From positions 1 through 27,313 of the forward strand of contig JBOIEQ010000047.1 of the NCBI GenBank assembly GCA_050741255.1: 27,313 bases of DNA, read 5' to 3'. Shown here piece after piece: positions 1 to 8,338 of this stretch. The notes under the pieces are model-generated. The model saw only the letters and a program-made list of their open reading frames with translations. It made no database searches and was not told the DNA's origin. The position numbers and the translations under genes were made by a program. Positions within the stretch are counted from its first letter, which is position 1. Each line of letters opens with the position of its first letter. This DNA comes from CAZXNF01 sp050741255. Lineage in GTDB: Bacteria; Pseudomonadota; Gammaproteobacteria; Burkholderiales; SG8-41.

Positions 1-1
1 C

Positions 2-1954
2 GGCTGGCCCAGCCACGGCAACCGCGTGGACGGCGCCGAAGCCGGCCCTGCGGCGCAGGCCGCTTTCATGCGTGCCTTTCTCGCCCGCGCGGCCGAGCGC
101 AAGCTCGACTACTACGTGATGGAAGCCTTCGACCAGCCGTGGAAGGCGCAGCATGAAGGCCGCACCGGCGCCTACTGGGGGTTGTTCACGGCGGACCGCG
201 AGCTCAAGTTTCCGCTCACGGGCGCCATCGTCGCCGACCCCGACTGGCGGCTGAAAGCGATCGCCTCGCTGCTGCTGGCGGCGCCATTCATGCTGTGGTT
301 TGCCCTTGCCTTCCGGCGCCTGCGTTTCACCGGGCGGCTCGCGTTCTGCGCGATGATCCAGGCGAGCGCCGCGCTGATCGTGTGGCTGGTCACGATGCCG
401 TTCGAGTTCTATCTCGGCGCGTTCGACTGGCTGGCGCTCGGCTTTGTCGTGCCGGCCATCCTCGCGACCATCGCCGTGCTGCTGGCCAACGGTTTTGAAT
501 TCACCGAAGTCCTGTGGCGACGCGGCTGGCAGCGGGCCTTCGGGCCGCGGGAAGCGGCCCCGGGCGCGCAACCCTTCGTCTCCATCCATCTGCCCTGCTG
601 CAACGAACCGCCGGAGATGGTGATCCTCACGCTGGAGAGCCTCGCGCGACTCGATTACGAACACTTTGAAGTACTCGTCATCGACAACAACACGCGGTCC
701 GAATCACTGTGGCGCCCGGTGCAAGCCTGGTGCGAGCGCGCGGGTGCGCGCTTCCGCTTCTTTCACCTCGACCGCTGGCCCGGCTTCAAGGCCGGCGCAC
801 TCAACTTCGCGCTGCGTGAAACCGACGCGCGCGCCGAAGTCATCGGCGTCGTGGATGCCGACTACGTGGTGGACACCGGCTGGCTGCGCACGCTCACGGG
901 GCACTTCGACGACGCGCAGGTCGCGGTCGTACAGGCCCCGCAGGCGCATCGCGGCTACGAGAACAGCTTCTTCCAGCGCATGTGCAACTGGGAGTTCGAC
1001 GGCTTCTTCCGCGTCGGCATGCACCACCGGAACGAGCGCAACGCCATCATCCAGCACGGCACCATGACGCTCGTGCGCCGCGCCGCGCTGGCCGGGCATG
1101 ACGGCTGGGCGGAATGGTGCATCTGCGAAGATGCGGAACTCGGATTGCGTCTGATGCACGCCGGGCTGGAAACACGCTACGTGGACGCCGTGCTGGGCCA
1201 AGGCCTCGCCCCCGCCGATTTCAAGGCGTTCAAGGCGCAACGTTTCCGCTGGGCATTCGGCGCGATGCAGATCCTCAAACGGCGCTGGCACTGGCTGACG
1301 GGCCGCGGCGCCTTGACCGCCGGCCAGCGTTATCACTTCCTGACCGGCTGGTTTTCGTGGTTCGCGGACGCGCTCCACCTTGCCTTCGTGTTCGCGTCGA
1401 TCGCGTGGACCATCGGCATGGTGGCGGCGCCGAACCTGTTCAGCCTGCCGCTCACGCTGTTCCTGCTGCCTGTGCTCGGCTTCTTCGCGGTCAAGAGCGT
1501 CTTCGGGCCCATTCTCTACCGCGCCCGCGTCCAGTGCAGCTGGCTCGACGTCATCGGCGCGTCGCTTGCCTCGATGGGCCTGTCGCACGCCATCGCGCGC
1601 GGCGTGTTCGAGGGACTGTCCCGGTCGGAAGGCACGTTCAAAAGCACTGCGAAGACCGCCCGGCACACCTCACGTCTGGGCGCACTGGCCGCGGCGCGGG
1701 AAGAGTTGCTGATGCTGGCGACGCTGGTCGCGGCGGCACTGGCGGTCGTCTGGCGTTTCGGCCCGGATCACCGCGAGGGGCTGATGTGGGCCGGCCTGCT
1801 GCTGGCGCAGGCCCTGCCCTACATGGCCGCCGTTGCCTGCGCGTGGATCTCCCACCGCTCCGCCACGCGCGTGCAACGGGGCGCCGTACGCGAGGCGCCC
1901 TTGCCGGCCATGCTTCTGCCGCGTCCCGCGCCGGCCTACGCGCGCGCCGCCTGA
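2..1954 (+). CDS. GH17-GT2 membrane beta-glucan synthase-like protein, 5' end cut off
   Basis: The reading frame is already open at base 2 with GWPSHGN, a signature of the end of a family 17 glycoside hydrolase domain, so the true start and the catalytic Glu expected just before it lie outside the window. After this remnant come membrane segments (about 245-510), then a cytoplasmic GT2 domain of the BcsA type: PCCNEPPE near 590, the DAD metal/UDP motif at 854-862, a CEDAELGLRL motif near 1126 and the QRFRW motif near 1240. Further membrane helices follow to the C-terminus. This GH17-plus-GT2 layout is known from proteobacterial beta-1,3/1,6-glucan synthases of the NdvB/NdvC group, so a role in making and remodelling a periplasmic or exported glucan is likely. 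The exact linkage cannot be read from sequence. It converges on msrA with a gap of only seven bases. Confidence 0.85.
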   Translation, partial: GWPSHGNRVDGAEAGPAAQAAFMRAFLARAAERKLDYYVMEAFDQPWKAQHEGRTGAYWGLFTADRELKFPLTGAIVADPDWRLKAIASLLLAAPFMLWFALAFRRLRFTGRLAFCAMIQASAALIVWLVTMPFEFYLGAFDWLALGFVVPAILATIAVLLANGFEFTEVLWRRGWQRAFGPREAAPGAQPFVSIHLPCCNEPPEMVILTLESLARLDYEHFEVLVIDNNTRSESLWRPVQAWCERAGARFRFFHLDRWPGFKAGALNFALRETDARAEVIGVVDADYVVDTGWLRTLTGHFDDAQVAVVQAPQAHRGYENSFFQRMCNWEFDGFFRVGMHHRNERNAIIQHGTMTLVRRAALAGHDGWAEWCICEDAELGLRLMHAGLETRYVDAVLGQGLAPADFKAFKAQRFRWAFGAMQILKRRWHWLTGRGALTAGQRYHFLTGWFSWFADALHLAFVFASIAWTIGMVAAPNLFSLPLTLFLLPVLGFFAVKSVFGPILYRARVQCSWLDVIGASLASMGLSHAIARGVFEGLSRSEGTFKSTAKTARHTSRLGALAAAREELLMLATLVAAALAVVWRFGPDHREGLMWAGLLLAQALPYMAAVACAWISHRSATRVQRGAVREAPLPAMLLPRPAPAYARAA

Positions 1955-1961
1955 AGCGCGG

Positions 1962-2543
1962 CTAGCCGCGGGCGACGGCCTTCTTCGCCTTGTCGCCGAA
2001 CTTGTCGAAGAACTTCCGCACTTTCGGGCCGACCACGACCTGACAGTACGGCTGGTTGGGATTGTTCTCGAAATATTCCTGGTGGTAATCCTCGGCGACG
2101 TGGAACGTCTGCGCCGCCACCACTTCGGTCACGATCGGGCTCTTCCACAGCTTCGCGCCGTTGAGGTTCGCGATCACTTCCTTCGACACCCGTTCCTGCT
2201 CCGGCGTGGTGAAGTAGATGCCCGAGCGGTACTGGGTGCCGCTGTCGTTGCCCTGCCGGTTGAGCGTCGTCGGATCGTGGATCGCGAAAAACACTTCGAG
2301 CAGGTCGCGGAAAGACAGGCGCGCCGGATCGAAGGTGATCCGCACCACCTCCGCGTAACCGGTGGTGCCCTCGCACACGTCGCGGTAGGTCGGGTTGGGC
2401 GTTCTGCCGTTGATGTAGCCGGATTCGACGGACTCCACACCGGTCAACTGGTCGTACACCGCCTCGAGGCACCAGAAACAGCCGCCGCCGAGAATGGCGA
2501 TTTCCTTGCCGGCGGAAGGGATTGCGGAACCGGTCGCAGTCAT
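1962..2543 (-). CDS. msrA: Peptide methionine sulfoxide reductase MsrA
   Basis: This 193-residue protein reduces methionine-S-sulfoxide in proteins and free methionine, using thioredoxin. The GGGCFWCLEAVY motif places the catalytic Cys at residue 22, and the rest follows the family throughout (SGYINGRTPNPTY, GTTGYAEVV, TQYRSGIYF, HVAEDYHQEYF, PYCQVVVGPK). The Cys in PYCQ is a candidate resolving cysteine. The start at 2543 is supported by an AAAGGAC ribosome site just upstream and by the usual family length. An in-frame extension to 2864 runs back through nrdJ and is not credible. No MsrB domain is fused and no msrB gene is nearby. It is divergent from nrdJ across 108 bases. Confidence 0.96.
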   Translation of the reverse strand: MTATGSAIPSAGKEIAILGGGCFWCLEAVYDQLTGVESVESGYINGRTPNPTYRDVCEGTTGYAEVVRITFDPARLSFRDLLEVFFAIHDPTTLNRQGNDSGTQYRSGIYFTTPEQERVSKEVIANLNGAKLWKSPIVTEVVAAQTFHVAEDYHQEYFENNPNQPYCQVVVGPKVRKFFDKFGDKAKKAVARG

Positions 2544-2651
2544 GGCTTGTCCTTTCGGGATGAACGGGAATTTTAGGCTGTTTGGTCGCGGCAGCGGCGC
2601 AAGCCTTACGTGGTCAGGAGTAGAATCCCGTCCCCTTTGGCGAACCCCGAC

Positions 2652-5513
2652 ATGACCCCCAACGAACCCCACGCCCCCACCGCCGCCGTAGCCACGGCGC
2701 TCCCCGCACAGGAAATTTCCCGCGAAGTGCTGCTGGAAAAGTACGCGAAGGGCCAGGAATCGACGGTCACGGAAGTGCGTCAGCGGGTCGCCCGCGCCCT
2801 CGCTGCGATGGAACCCGAGGCGAAACGCGCGCACTGGGAAAGGAAGTTCCTCGACGCGCAGCAACGTGGTTTCGTGCCCGCCGGCCGCATTAATTCAGCC
2901 GCCGGCACCGCGCTCACCGCCACATTGATCAACTGCTTCGTGCAGCCCGTGGGGGATTCGATCACCGAAGTCGTGAACGACAAGCCCGGCATCTACACCG
3001 CACTCGCGGAGGCCGCGGAGACCATGCGGCGCGGCGGCGGCGTCGGCTACGACTTCTCCTCGATCCGGCCCAAGGGCGCGCACGTGCGTGGCACCCAGTC
3101 GCGTGCGAGTGGTCCGGTGTCCTACATGCGTGTCTTCGACCGCTCATGCGAGACGGTGGAATCGGCCGGCAGCCGGCGCGGCGCCCAGATGGGTGTGTTG
3201 CGCTGCGACCATCCGGACGTCGAGGACTTCATCCACGCCAAGGACCATGGCGACCTGACCAACTTCAACGTCTCGGTCGGCGTCACCGACGCCTTCATGC
3301 AGGCGGTGGAAGCCGACGGCGAAGTCGAACTCGCCCACGTCGCGGAACCGGCGCCCGACCTCAAGGCCGCGGGCGCCTACCAGCGCGGCGACGGCCTGTG
3401 GGTCTACCGCAAGGTCCCCGCGCGCGAGTTGTGGCAGCAGATCATGCGCTCGACCTACGATCACGCCGAGCCGGGCATCCTGTTCCTCGACCGCATCAAT
3501 CGCGACAACAACCTCTATTACTGCGAAACGATCGAGGGCACGAACCCGTGTGGCGAACAGCCGCTGCCGCCCTACGGCTGCTGCGACCTGGGGTCGGTCG
3601 ACCTTACGCATTTCGTGAAGGCGCCGTTTACCGAGCGCGCGGCCTTCGACTTTGCGGGGTTCGGTGAAGTGGTGGCGGTGGCCATCCGCATGCTCGACAA
3701 CGTGCTCGATGCCACGCACTGGCCCATTCCGCAACAAAAGGCGGAAGCGATGGCGAAGCGCCGCGTCGGCCTCGGCTACACCGGCCTCGGCGACGCGCTG
3801 ATCATGCTGCGGCTGCGCTACGACACCGCCGCGGCCCGCGCCATGGCGGCGAAGATCAGCGAAGCGATGCGCGACCACGCCTACGCCGCCTCGGTGGAAC
3901 TGGCGAAGGAACGCGGCGCCTTTCCGCTGTTCAACGCGGACCTGTATCTCACCGGCGGCAATTTCGCCTCGCGCCTGCCGGCGGAACTGAAAGCGAAGAT
4001 CCGCGCACACGGCCTGCGCAACTCCCACCTGCTGTCGATCGCGCCGACCGGCACGATCAGCCTCGCCTTCGCGGACAACGCTTCCAACGGCATCGAGCCG
4101 CCCTTCTCGTGGATGTACACGCGCAAGAAGCGCATGGCCGACGGCACCTGGAAGGAATACGCGGTCGAGGACCACGCCTGGCGGCTCTACAAGCACATGG
4201 GCGGCGATGTGACGGCATTGCCCGACTATTTCGTCACCGCGCTCGCCATCTCCGCGCAGGCGCACAAGGACATGGTGGCGGCCGTAGCACCCTTCGTCGA
4301 CACCGCCATCTCCAAGACGGTGAATGTGCCCGAGGACTACCCGTACGCCGATTTCGAGGATCTGTACCTGTCCGCCTGGCGCGCGGGTCTGAAGGGCCTC
4401 GCCACCTATCGCCCGAACAAGGTGCTCGGGTCGGTGCTGTCGGTGGAACCGGCCGCCGGCAAGAAGGAGCCGCAGGACGTGCGTCTGCCGGAAGCGAACC
4501 GCCGGCTGTCGATCCAGCATGTGCCCGCGCCGGTGCTGTCGTCGCTGCAATGGCCGGGCCGCCCGGACCTGCCGGACGGCAACCAGTCCTGGACCTACAT
4601 GATCGGCCACCCGCACGGCGAGTTCGCGTTGTTCGTCGGCCATCTCGACCAGGACGGCCGCGCCTTCCCCTTCGAGGCGTGGGTCAACGGCGCGGAACAG
4701 CCGCGCGGCCTCGGCGCCGTGGCGAAGACGCTGTCGATGGACATGCGCGCGAACGACCGCGCGTGGCTGAAGTTGAAGCTTGACGTGCTGTCCAAAACGC
4801 CGGGCGAGGAAGCCTTCGACCTGCGCTTCCCCCCGCACGGCGAGAAAAAGCGCGTGCCCAGCGTGGTGGCCGGCGTTGCGCAGGTCATCCGCTACCGCTG
4901 CGAGCAGCTCGGCGCGCTGGACGACCAGGGCCCGACCCCAGTGCTGTCCGCCATGTTCAGCGTACCGGAACCCAAGACCGGCACCGACGGCACGCTGTCG
5001 TGGACGGTGGACATCCAGAACCCCGCGTCCGGGGAGGAGTTCGTGCTGGGCCTGAAGGAAATCGGTTTGCCGGGCGGGGTCACCCGCCCCTATTCGATGT
5101 GGCTCTCCGGCCACTACCCGCGCGCGCTCGACGGCCTGGCGCGCATCCTGTCGCTCGACATGCGCGTGCTCGATCCGGCGTGGATCGGCATGAAGCTGCG
5201 CAAACTGCTGAATTACTCCGAGCCGCTCGGCGACTTCATGGCCTGGGTGCCCGGCGAACGCCGGCAGCAGACCTGGCCGTCGACGGTGGCCTACCTCGCG
5301 CGCCTGATCGTGCATCGCTACGCCATGCTGGGCGTGCTCGACGAACACGGCTTCCCGGTGCGCGAGATGGGCATCCTCGAGGCCCCGCGCGATGCAGCCG
5401 CGCCCAGAGTTCAGGCGGGCGGCCTGTGCGGCGAGTGCGGGAACACCACCGTCATCAAGAAGGACGGCTGCGATTTCTGTACGGCGTGTGGAGCGGTGGG
5501 GAGCTGCGGGTAA
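2652..5513 (+). CDS. nrdJ: Adenosylcobalamin-dependent (class II) ribonucleotide reductase NrdJ
   Basis: This enzyme makes deoxyribonucleotides with a B12-derived radical, so it works with or without oxygen. The 953-residue protein shows the reductase core: RRGGGVGYDFSSIRPKG around residue 125, the NPCGEQPLPPYGCCDLG active-site loop at 298 onward, GLGYTGLGDAL, and APTGTISL from residue 464. The C-terminal part, about 630-900, carries two similar copies of a TSCPD-like domain (EAWVNG...LSMDMR and SMWLSG...LSLDMR). The tail ends in paired cysteines (CGECGN, CDFCTACG, GSCG), as expected for the redox-shuttling Cys-rich end of this family. I chose ATG 2652; an in-frame GTG at 2610 would add 14 residues of poor quality. 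An AGGAG sits too far upstream of 2652 to be decisive, so the start is uncertain. No cobalamin riboswitch is evident in the short upstream gap. Confidence 0.95.
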   Translation: MTPNEPHAPTAAVATALPAQEISREVLLEKYAKGQESTVTEVRQRVARALAAMEPEAKRAHWERKFLDAQQRGFVPAGRINSAAGTALTATLINCFVQPVGDSITEVVNDKPGIYTALAEAAETMRRGGGVGYDFSSIRPKGAHVRGTQSRASGPVSYMRVFDRSCETVESAGSRRGAQMGVLRCDHPDVEDFIHAKDHGDLTNFNVSVGVTDAFMQAVEADGEVELAHVAEPAPDLKAAGAYQRGDGLWVYRKVPARELWQQIMRSTYDHAEPGILFLDRINRDNNLYYCETIEGTNPCGEQPLPPYGCCDLGSVDLTHFVKAPFTERAAFDFAGFGEVVAVAIRMLDNVLDATHWPIPQQKAEAMAKRRVGLGYTGLGDALIMLRLRYDTAAARAMAAKISEAMRDHAYAASVELAKERGAFPLFNADLYLTGGNFASRLPAELKAKIRAHGLRNSHLLSIAPTGTISLAFADNASNGIEPPFSWMYTRKKRMADGTWKEYAVEDHAWRLYKHMGGDVTALPDYFVTALAISAQAHKDMVAAVAPFVDTAISKTVNVPEDYPYADFEDLYLSAWRAGLKGLATYRPNKVLGSVLSVEPAAGKKEPQDVRLPEANRRLSIQHVPAPVLSSLQWPGRPDLPDGNQSWTYMIGHPHGEFALFVGHLDQDGRAFPFEAWVNGAEQPRGLGAVAKTLSMDMRANDRAWLKLKLDVLSKTPGEEAFDLRFPPHGEKKRVPSVVAGVAQVIRYRCEQLGALDDQGPTPVLSAMFSVPEPKTGTDGTLSWTVDIQNPASGEEFVLGLKEIGLPGGVTRPYSMWLSGHYPRALDGLARILSLDMRVLDPAWIGMKLRKLLNYSEPLGDFMAWVPGERRQQTWPSTVAYLARLIVHRYAMLGVLDEHGFPVREMGILEAPRDAAAPRVQAGGLCGECGNTTVIKKDGCDFCTACGAVGSCG

Positions 5514-5557
5514 GGGCGCGTTGGCACTTTAGATTGAACGAGGCTGAGGCACCCCCC

Positions 5558-6094
5558 TCATCGCATGCCGAACCGTATCACTCCCTCGGTAAATGCGCTG
5601 ATCATGATGCGAAAAGGCGCATAGAGCGGATTGGTGCCCCCCTCGTTTTGCCCAATGTCCCGATGGTTTTTCTCGTCGTCCAGGATTGATTGGACGGCCT
5701 TCAGGGCATCATAGTCCTGTTTGGATTCAAGGTAGGACAGCTGTTCGTGAAGGTGCGTCACTACTACCGACTCCACGGCCCAAGTGCATGCCATTACTCC
5801 CGTCTTTCCAAAGAACGCCGAGATCAAGCCCATTGCCCAACCGCCCGCTCCGCAGAGCCAGTAGCTTCTGCATTTGATCCCGTTACGGCGCTGTATCTCA
5901 ATCCAAAAAATGTCCATGTGCCTTTGCTCATCGGCCATGAACGATTCCAGCAAAGGAACATAGCTTCTGCTGAAAAGGCGAGAAGCGAATATCTGGGCTC
6001 TGTAGATATTGATCGCGCCGAACTCACCGGCGTGATTGACCTTGAGTATTTTCTTGGGGGTATCTATTTTCCCCTGGCTATCCCTGTACTTCAT
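5558..6094 (-). CDS. coq7: COQ7-family diiron hydroxylase (demethoxyubiquinone hydroxylase-like)
   Basis: The family carries out the penultimate ubiquinone step, hydroxylating demethoxyubiquinone with a carboxylate-bridged diiron centre at the membrane surface. All six ligands expected of the family are visible in this 178-residue protein: Glu24 (NHAGEFGAINIY), Glu56 and His59 (ADEQRHMD), Glu108 (WAVESVVV), Glu141 and His144 (DDEKNHRD). A hydrophobic stretch at 83-103 fits membrane attachment. The gene looks close to 50% GC while both neighbours are clearly well above 60%, and it uses codons that are rare nearby (AAA, ATA, AGA types), which suggests acquisition from another lineage. It has no other ubiquinone genes beside it. 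It is 103 bases downstream of the NHL gene on the same strand and converges on nrdJ. Whether it is the main Coq7 or an extra copy cannot be told here. Confidence 0.88.
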   Translation of the reverse strand: MKYRDSQGKIDTPKKILKVNHAGEFGAINIYRAQIFASRLFSRSYVPLLESFMADEQRHMDIFWIEIQRRNGIKCRSYWLCGAGGWAMGLISAFFGKTGVMACTWAVESVVVTHLHEQLSYLESKQDYDALKAVQSILDDEKNHRDIGQNEGGTNPLYAPFRIMISAFTEGVIRFGMR

Positions 6095-6136
6095 TTGCCG
6101 CCCGATATCCCGCGGACCGGCGTGAAGTTATTCTGT

Positions 6137-6148
6137 GTTCGATCGAAC
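6137..6148. promoter_or_regulatory. Perfect 12-base palindrome upstream of coq7
   Basis: GTTCGATCGAAC reads the same on both strands and lies 43 bases upstream of the coq7 start, in the 103-base gap to the NHL gene. Its size and place would suit a regulator site. No known operator is recognised. Confidence 0.25.
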
Positions 6149-6197
6149 TCCATAACGCGGCGTTGCCTGCGATCATCCGTCAGAAAGATGCGTCTGC

Positions 6198-7217
6198 TTA
6201 CCCCGCCCGCCGCCGAAACTTCTGAAACGCGTGCGGCTTCAGCGGCGCCATGCGTTTGACCGCGCCGGCCTGCTTGCAGACTTCGCCCACGTAGAAATCG
6301 CCCTTGCTGTCGGCCCAGATGCCGTGGGGCGCGACGAAATTGCCGGGCAGGATCGGATTCTCGCCGCCGATCTGCGCCGCGATCGTGCCGTCCGGGTCAC
6401 AGACCGTCACACGCGCGATCGGCGCATGGCCCTCCGGCGGACAGATCATCGTCTGGTCGTGTTTGGGCAGCGGCCCTTCGGCGCGCTTGTGCATGTAGTT
6501 GAGGAAGCCGCCTTCGGCGATGTGCAGCATGTCCTGGTCGTCGATGAAGATGTCGTACGGGCGGTTGACGAAGGTGAATTCCCGCAGATACTCGCCCTTG
6601 GGCGAGAAGATCTGCACGCGCGAATTCTCGCGGTCGGCCACGTAGACCAGTCCCGCGCTGTCCACCGCAATGCCATGCGGCAGGATGAACTGGCCCGGTC
6701 CCCGCCCCGGCTCGCCCCATGAGAACAGCAGCTTGCCCTCGGCGGAATACTTGTGGACGCGCGCGTTGCCGTAACCGTCCGCGATGTACATGTCGCCGCT
6801 CGGCAGCACGGCGACATTGGTGACGCGGTTGAACGGCCCCGCGGCTTTCTTGACCGGGCTCTCGTTGATCTTGTAGCCCGTGTCGGCGCCCTTGCCGGGC
6901 TCGCCCAGCGTCATCAGCTTCTTGCCGTCCGGCGTGTATTTGTGAACGCAGTGGTTCTTGTCATCGGCGAGCCAGAGCTGGTCCTTGTGATCGATGAAGA
7001 TGCCGTGCGGGCCGACGAACTGGCCCTCGCCCCAGGCGTTGAGGAACTTGCCTTCCTTGTCGAACACGATCATCGGGTGCTCGCCGCGGTTGAACACGTA
7101 CACGCGGTCCTGCGAGTCGCAGGCGACCCCGGCGACCTCGATGAAACTCCAGCCCTCCGGCATCTGTTCCCAGCCTTCGATGACTTCGTATTCGATCTTG
7201 TGCGGGCCTAGTGCCAC
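6198..7217 (-). CDS. NHL-repeat six-bladed beta-propeller protein
   Basis: A 339-residue protein made almost entirely of NHL-type repeats, each with a GI/A-x-D...V/LYVAD-x-x-N-x-RV core. Clear copies are GPHGIFIDHKDQLWLADD, NVAVLPSGDMYIADGYGN, LPHGIAVDSAGLVYVADREN, YDIFIDDQDMLHIAEGG and APHGIWADSKGDFYVGEV, with a less regular first blade, giving about six blades. The nearest described relatives are NHL proteins annotated as peptidyl-alpha-hydroxyglycine amidating lyase-like, but that activity is not demonstrated for bacterial members, so none is assigned. There is no signal peptide, so it should be cytoplasmic. The start is GTG 7217, set by a strong ribosome site five bases away. It lies 25 bases after a TctC-type receptor and closes the allantoin arm of the purine locus. 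Its role could be binding a ligand or a lyase/lactonase-like reaction. Confidence 0.88.
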   Translation of the reverse strand: MALGPHKIEYEVIEGWEQMPEGWSFIEVAGVACDSQDRVYVFNRGEHPMIVFDKEGKFLNAWGEGQFVGPHGIFIDHKDQLWLADDKNHCVHKYTPDGKKLMTLGEPGKGADTGYKINESPVKKAAGPFNRVTNVAVLPSGDMYIADGYGNARVHKYSAEGKLLFSWGEPGRGPGQFILPHGIAVDSAGLVYVADRENSRVQIFSPKGEYLREFTFVNRPYDIFIDDQDMLHIAEGGFLNYMHKRAEGPLPKHDQTMICPPEGHAPIARVTVCDPDGTIAAQIGGENPILPGNFVAPHGIWADSKGDFYVGEVCKQAGAVKRMAPLKPHAFQKFRRRAG

Positions 7218-7222
7218 AGTGG

Positions 7223-7229
7223 CTCCTTT
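7223..7229 (-). promoter_or_regulatory. Ribosome binding site of the NHL gene
   Basis: AAAGGAG on the minus strand, five bases before GTG 7217. It decides the GTG start. Confidence 0.75.
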
Positions 7230-7242
7230 GCGGTGAATGGCG

Positions 7243-8199
7243 TTACGGACGGGCTTCGCTGTCGCGGATGAGCTTGCCCCACTTGTCGGCGCCCTGCTTC
7301 ATGGTGCGCCCGAGATCCTCCGGGCCGCCGGCCACGATGTCGCCGCCGAGGCTTTGCAGGCGCTGCTGCACGTCGGGCAGTTGCAGCACCTTGCCGATTT
7401 CGGCGTGGAGTTTCGCGATCACGGGTTTCGGCGTTTTCGCGGGAACGACGATGCCGTACCAGCTCGCCGCTTCGTAGCCCGGCAGCGTCTCGGCGACGGT
7501 GGGGATTTCCGGCGCGACGGAAGAGCGCTTGGCGCTTGTCACCGCCAGCGCCTTCAGGCGCCCCGCCTTGATGTTCGGCAACGCCGCCGCGAGATTGGGC
7601 ATGTAGACCGCCACCTCGCCCGACATCGTGTCGTTCAGGGCCTGCGCGTTGGCGCGGTACGGCACTTCGACCAACTGAATCCCCGTCATGGATCGGATCA
7701 ACGCCATGCCGAGATCGCTGGCGGTGCCCTTGCCGGCGGTCGCGTAGTTGAGCTTGCCCGGACTCGCCTTGGCGAGTTCGATCAGCTCCCTGACCGAATT
7801 CGCCTTGAACTGCGGATTGGAGATCAAGACCGTCGGAAACACCGCGAGCAGGCTGACGGGGGCGAAATCCCGAAACACGTCGTAGGGAACGTCCTTGATG
7901 ATCATCGGACTCACGATGACGGACGTTGACGCGATGAACATCGTGTAGCCGTCCGGCGTCGCGCGCGCCGCGGCGGCCGCGCCGATGGTACCCGCGCCGC
8001 CGTCGCGGTTTTCCACGATGACCTGCTTGCCGAGGCTCTCGGTGAGCTTGATGGCGATCTGGCGGGCGACGATGTCGGCCGCGGTGCCCGAACTGAAGGC
8101 GACGATGATGCGCAGCGGGCGGTCGGGAAAATTCTGCGCGGAGGCCGCTGCCGCGAAGCCCGACAGCGCGAGCCCCATCCCACGAATGAACCGTTGCAT
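7243..8199 (-). CDS. Tripartite tricarboxylate transporter (Bug/TctC) substrate-binding protein
   Basis: A periplasmic solute receptor of 318 residues. It has a signal peptide of about 22 residues ending in ASA before QNFPDRPLRIIVAF, then the family hallmarks: GTAADIVARQIA, GKQVIVENRDGGAGTIGA, PDGYTMFIAST, KLNYATAGKGTASDLGM, VEVPYRANAQALNDTMSG and IPTVAETLPGYEAASWYGIV. Family members bind small carboxylates and amides and deliver them to TctAB, but no tctA or tctB gene is in the window, so it is an orphan receptor, as is usual in Burkholderiales. Start 8199 is backed by CGGAGGGGG just upstream. It lies 139 bases after puuE and 25 bases before the NHL gene. A ligand from purine breakdown, such as allantoin or allantoate, is plausible from context only. 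Confidence 0.93.
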   Translation of the reverse strand: MQRFIRGMGLALSGFAAAASAQNFPDRPLRIIVAFSSGTAADIVARQIAIKLTESLGKQVIVENRDGGAGTIGAAAAARATPDGYTMFIASTSVIVSPMIIKDVPYDVFRDFAPVSLLAVFPTVLISNPQFKANSVRELIELAKASPGKLNYATAGKGTASDLGMALIRSMTGIQLVEVPYRANAQALNDTMSGEVAVYMPNLAAALPNIKAGRLKALAVTSAKRSSVAPEIPTVAETLPGYEAASWYGIVVPAKTPKPVIAKLHAEIGKVLQLPDVQQRLQSLGGDIVAGGPEDLGRTMKQGADKWGKLIRDSEARP

Positions 8200-8338
8200 A
8201 CCCCCTCCGTTGTGGCCGCCGGTGACGCCAGTCCTGCGGTCCGGAGCCAATTGAACGGCGCCGTTTCAGCGCGCTTTTTATTCTGGCGGATACTCGTCCC
8301 GAGTGTAGCACCGGGCACCCAGGGCCCGTCGCATGCGC

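Noticed and set aside
2544..2651. Possible cobalamin riboswitch before the B12-dependent nrdJ
   Set aside because: The gap is only 108 bases, too short for the usual element, and no B12 box was found in it.
3144..5348. A 734-codon minus-strand open frame inside nrdJ
   Set aside because: Shadow of a GC-rich gene; its composition is repetitive Arg/His/Val and no motif is recognisable.
7217..7223. GCCACTG, similar to a B12-box core, on the minus strand at the start of the NHL gene
   Set aside because: Seven bases without surrounding riboswitch stems, overlapping a ribosome site and start codon; most likely chance.
8312..8328. CGGGC...GCCCG inverted repeat between puuE and the TctC receptor gene
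   Set aside because: Short stem in GC-rich DNA, no T run on the transcribed strand; not convincing as a terminator.
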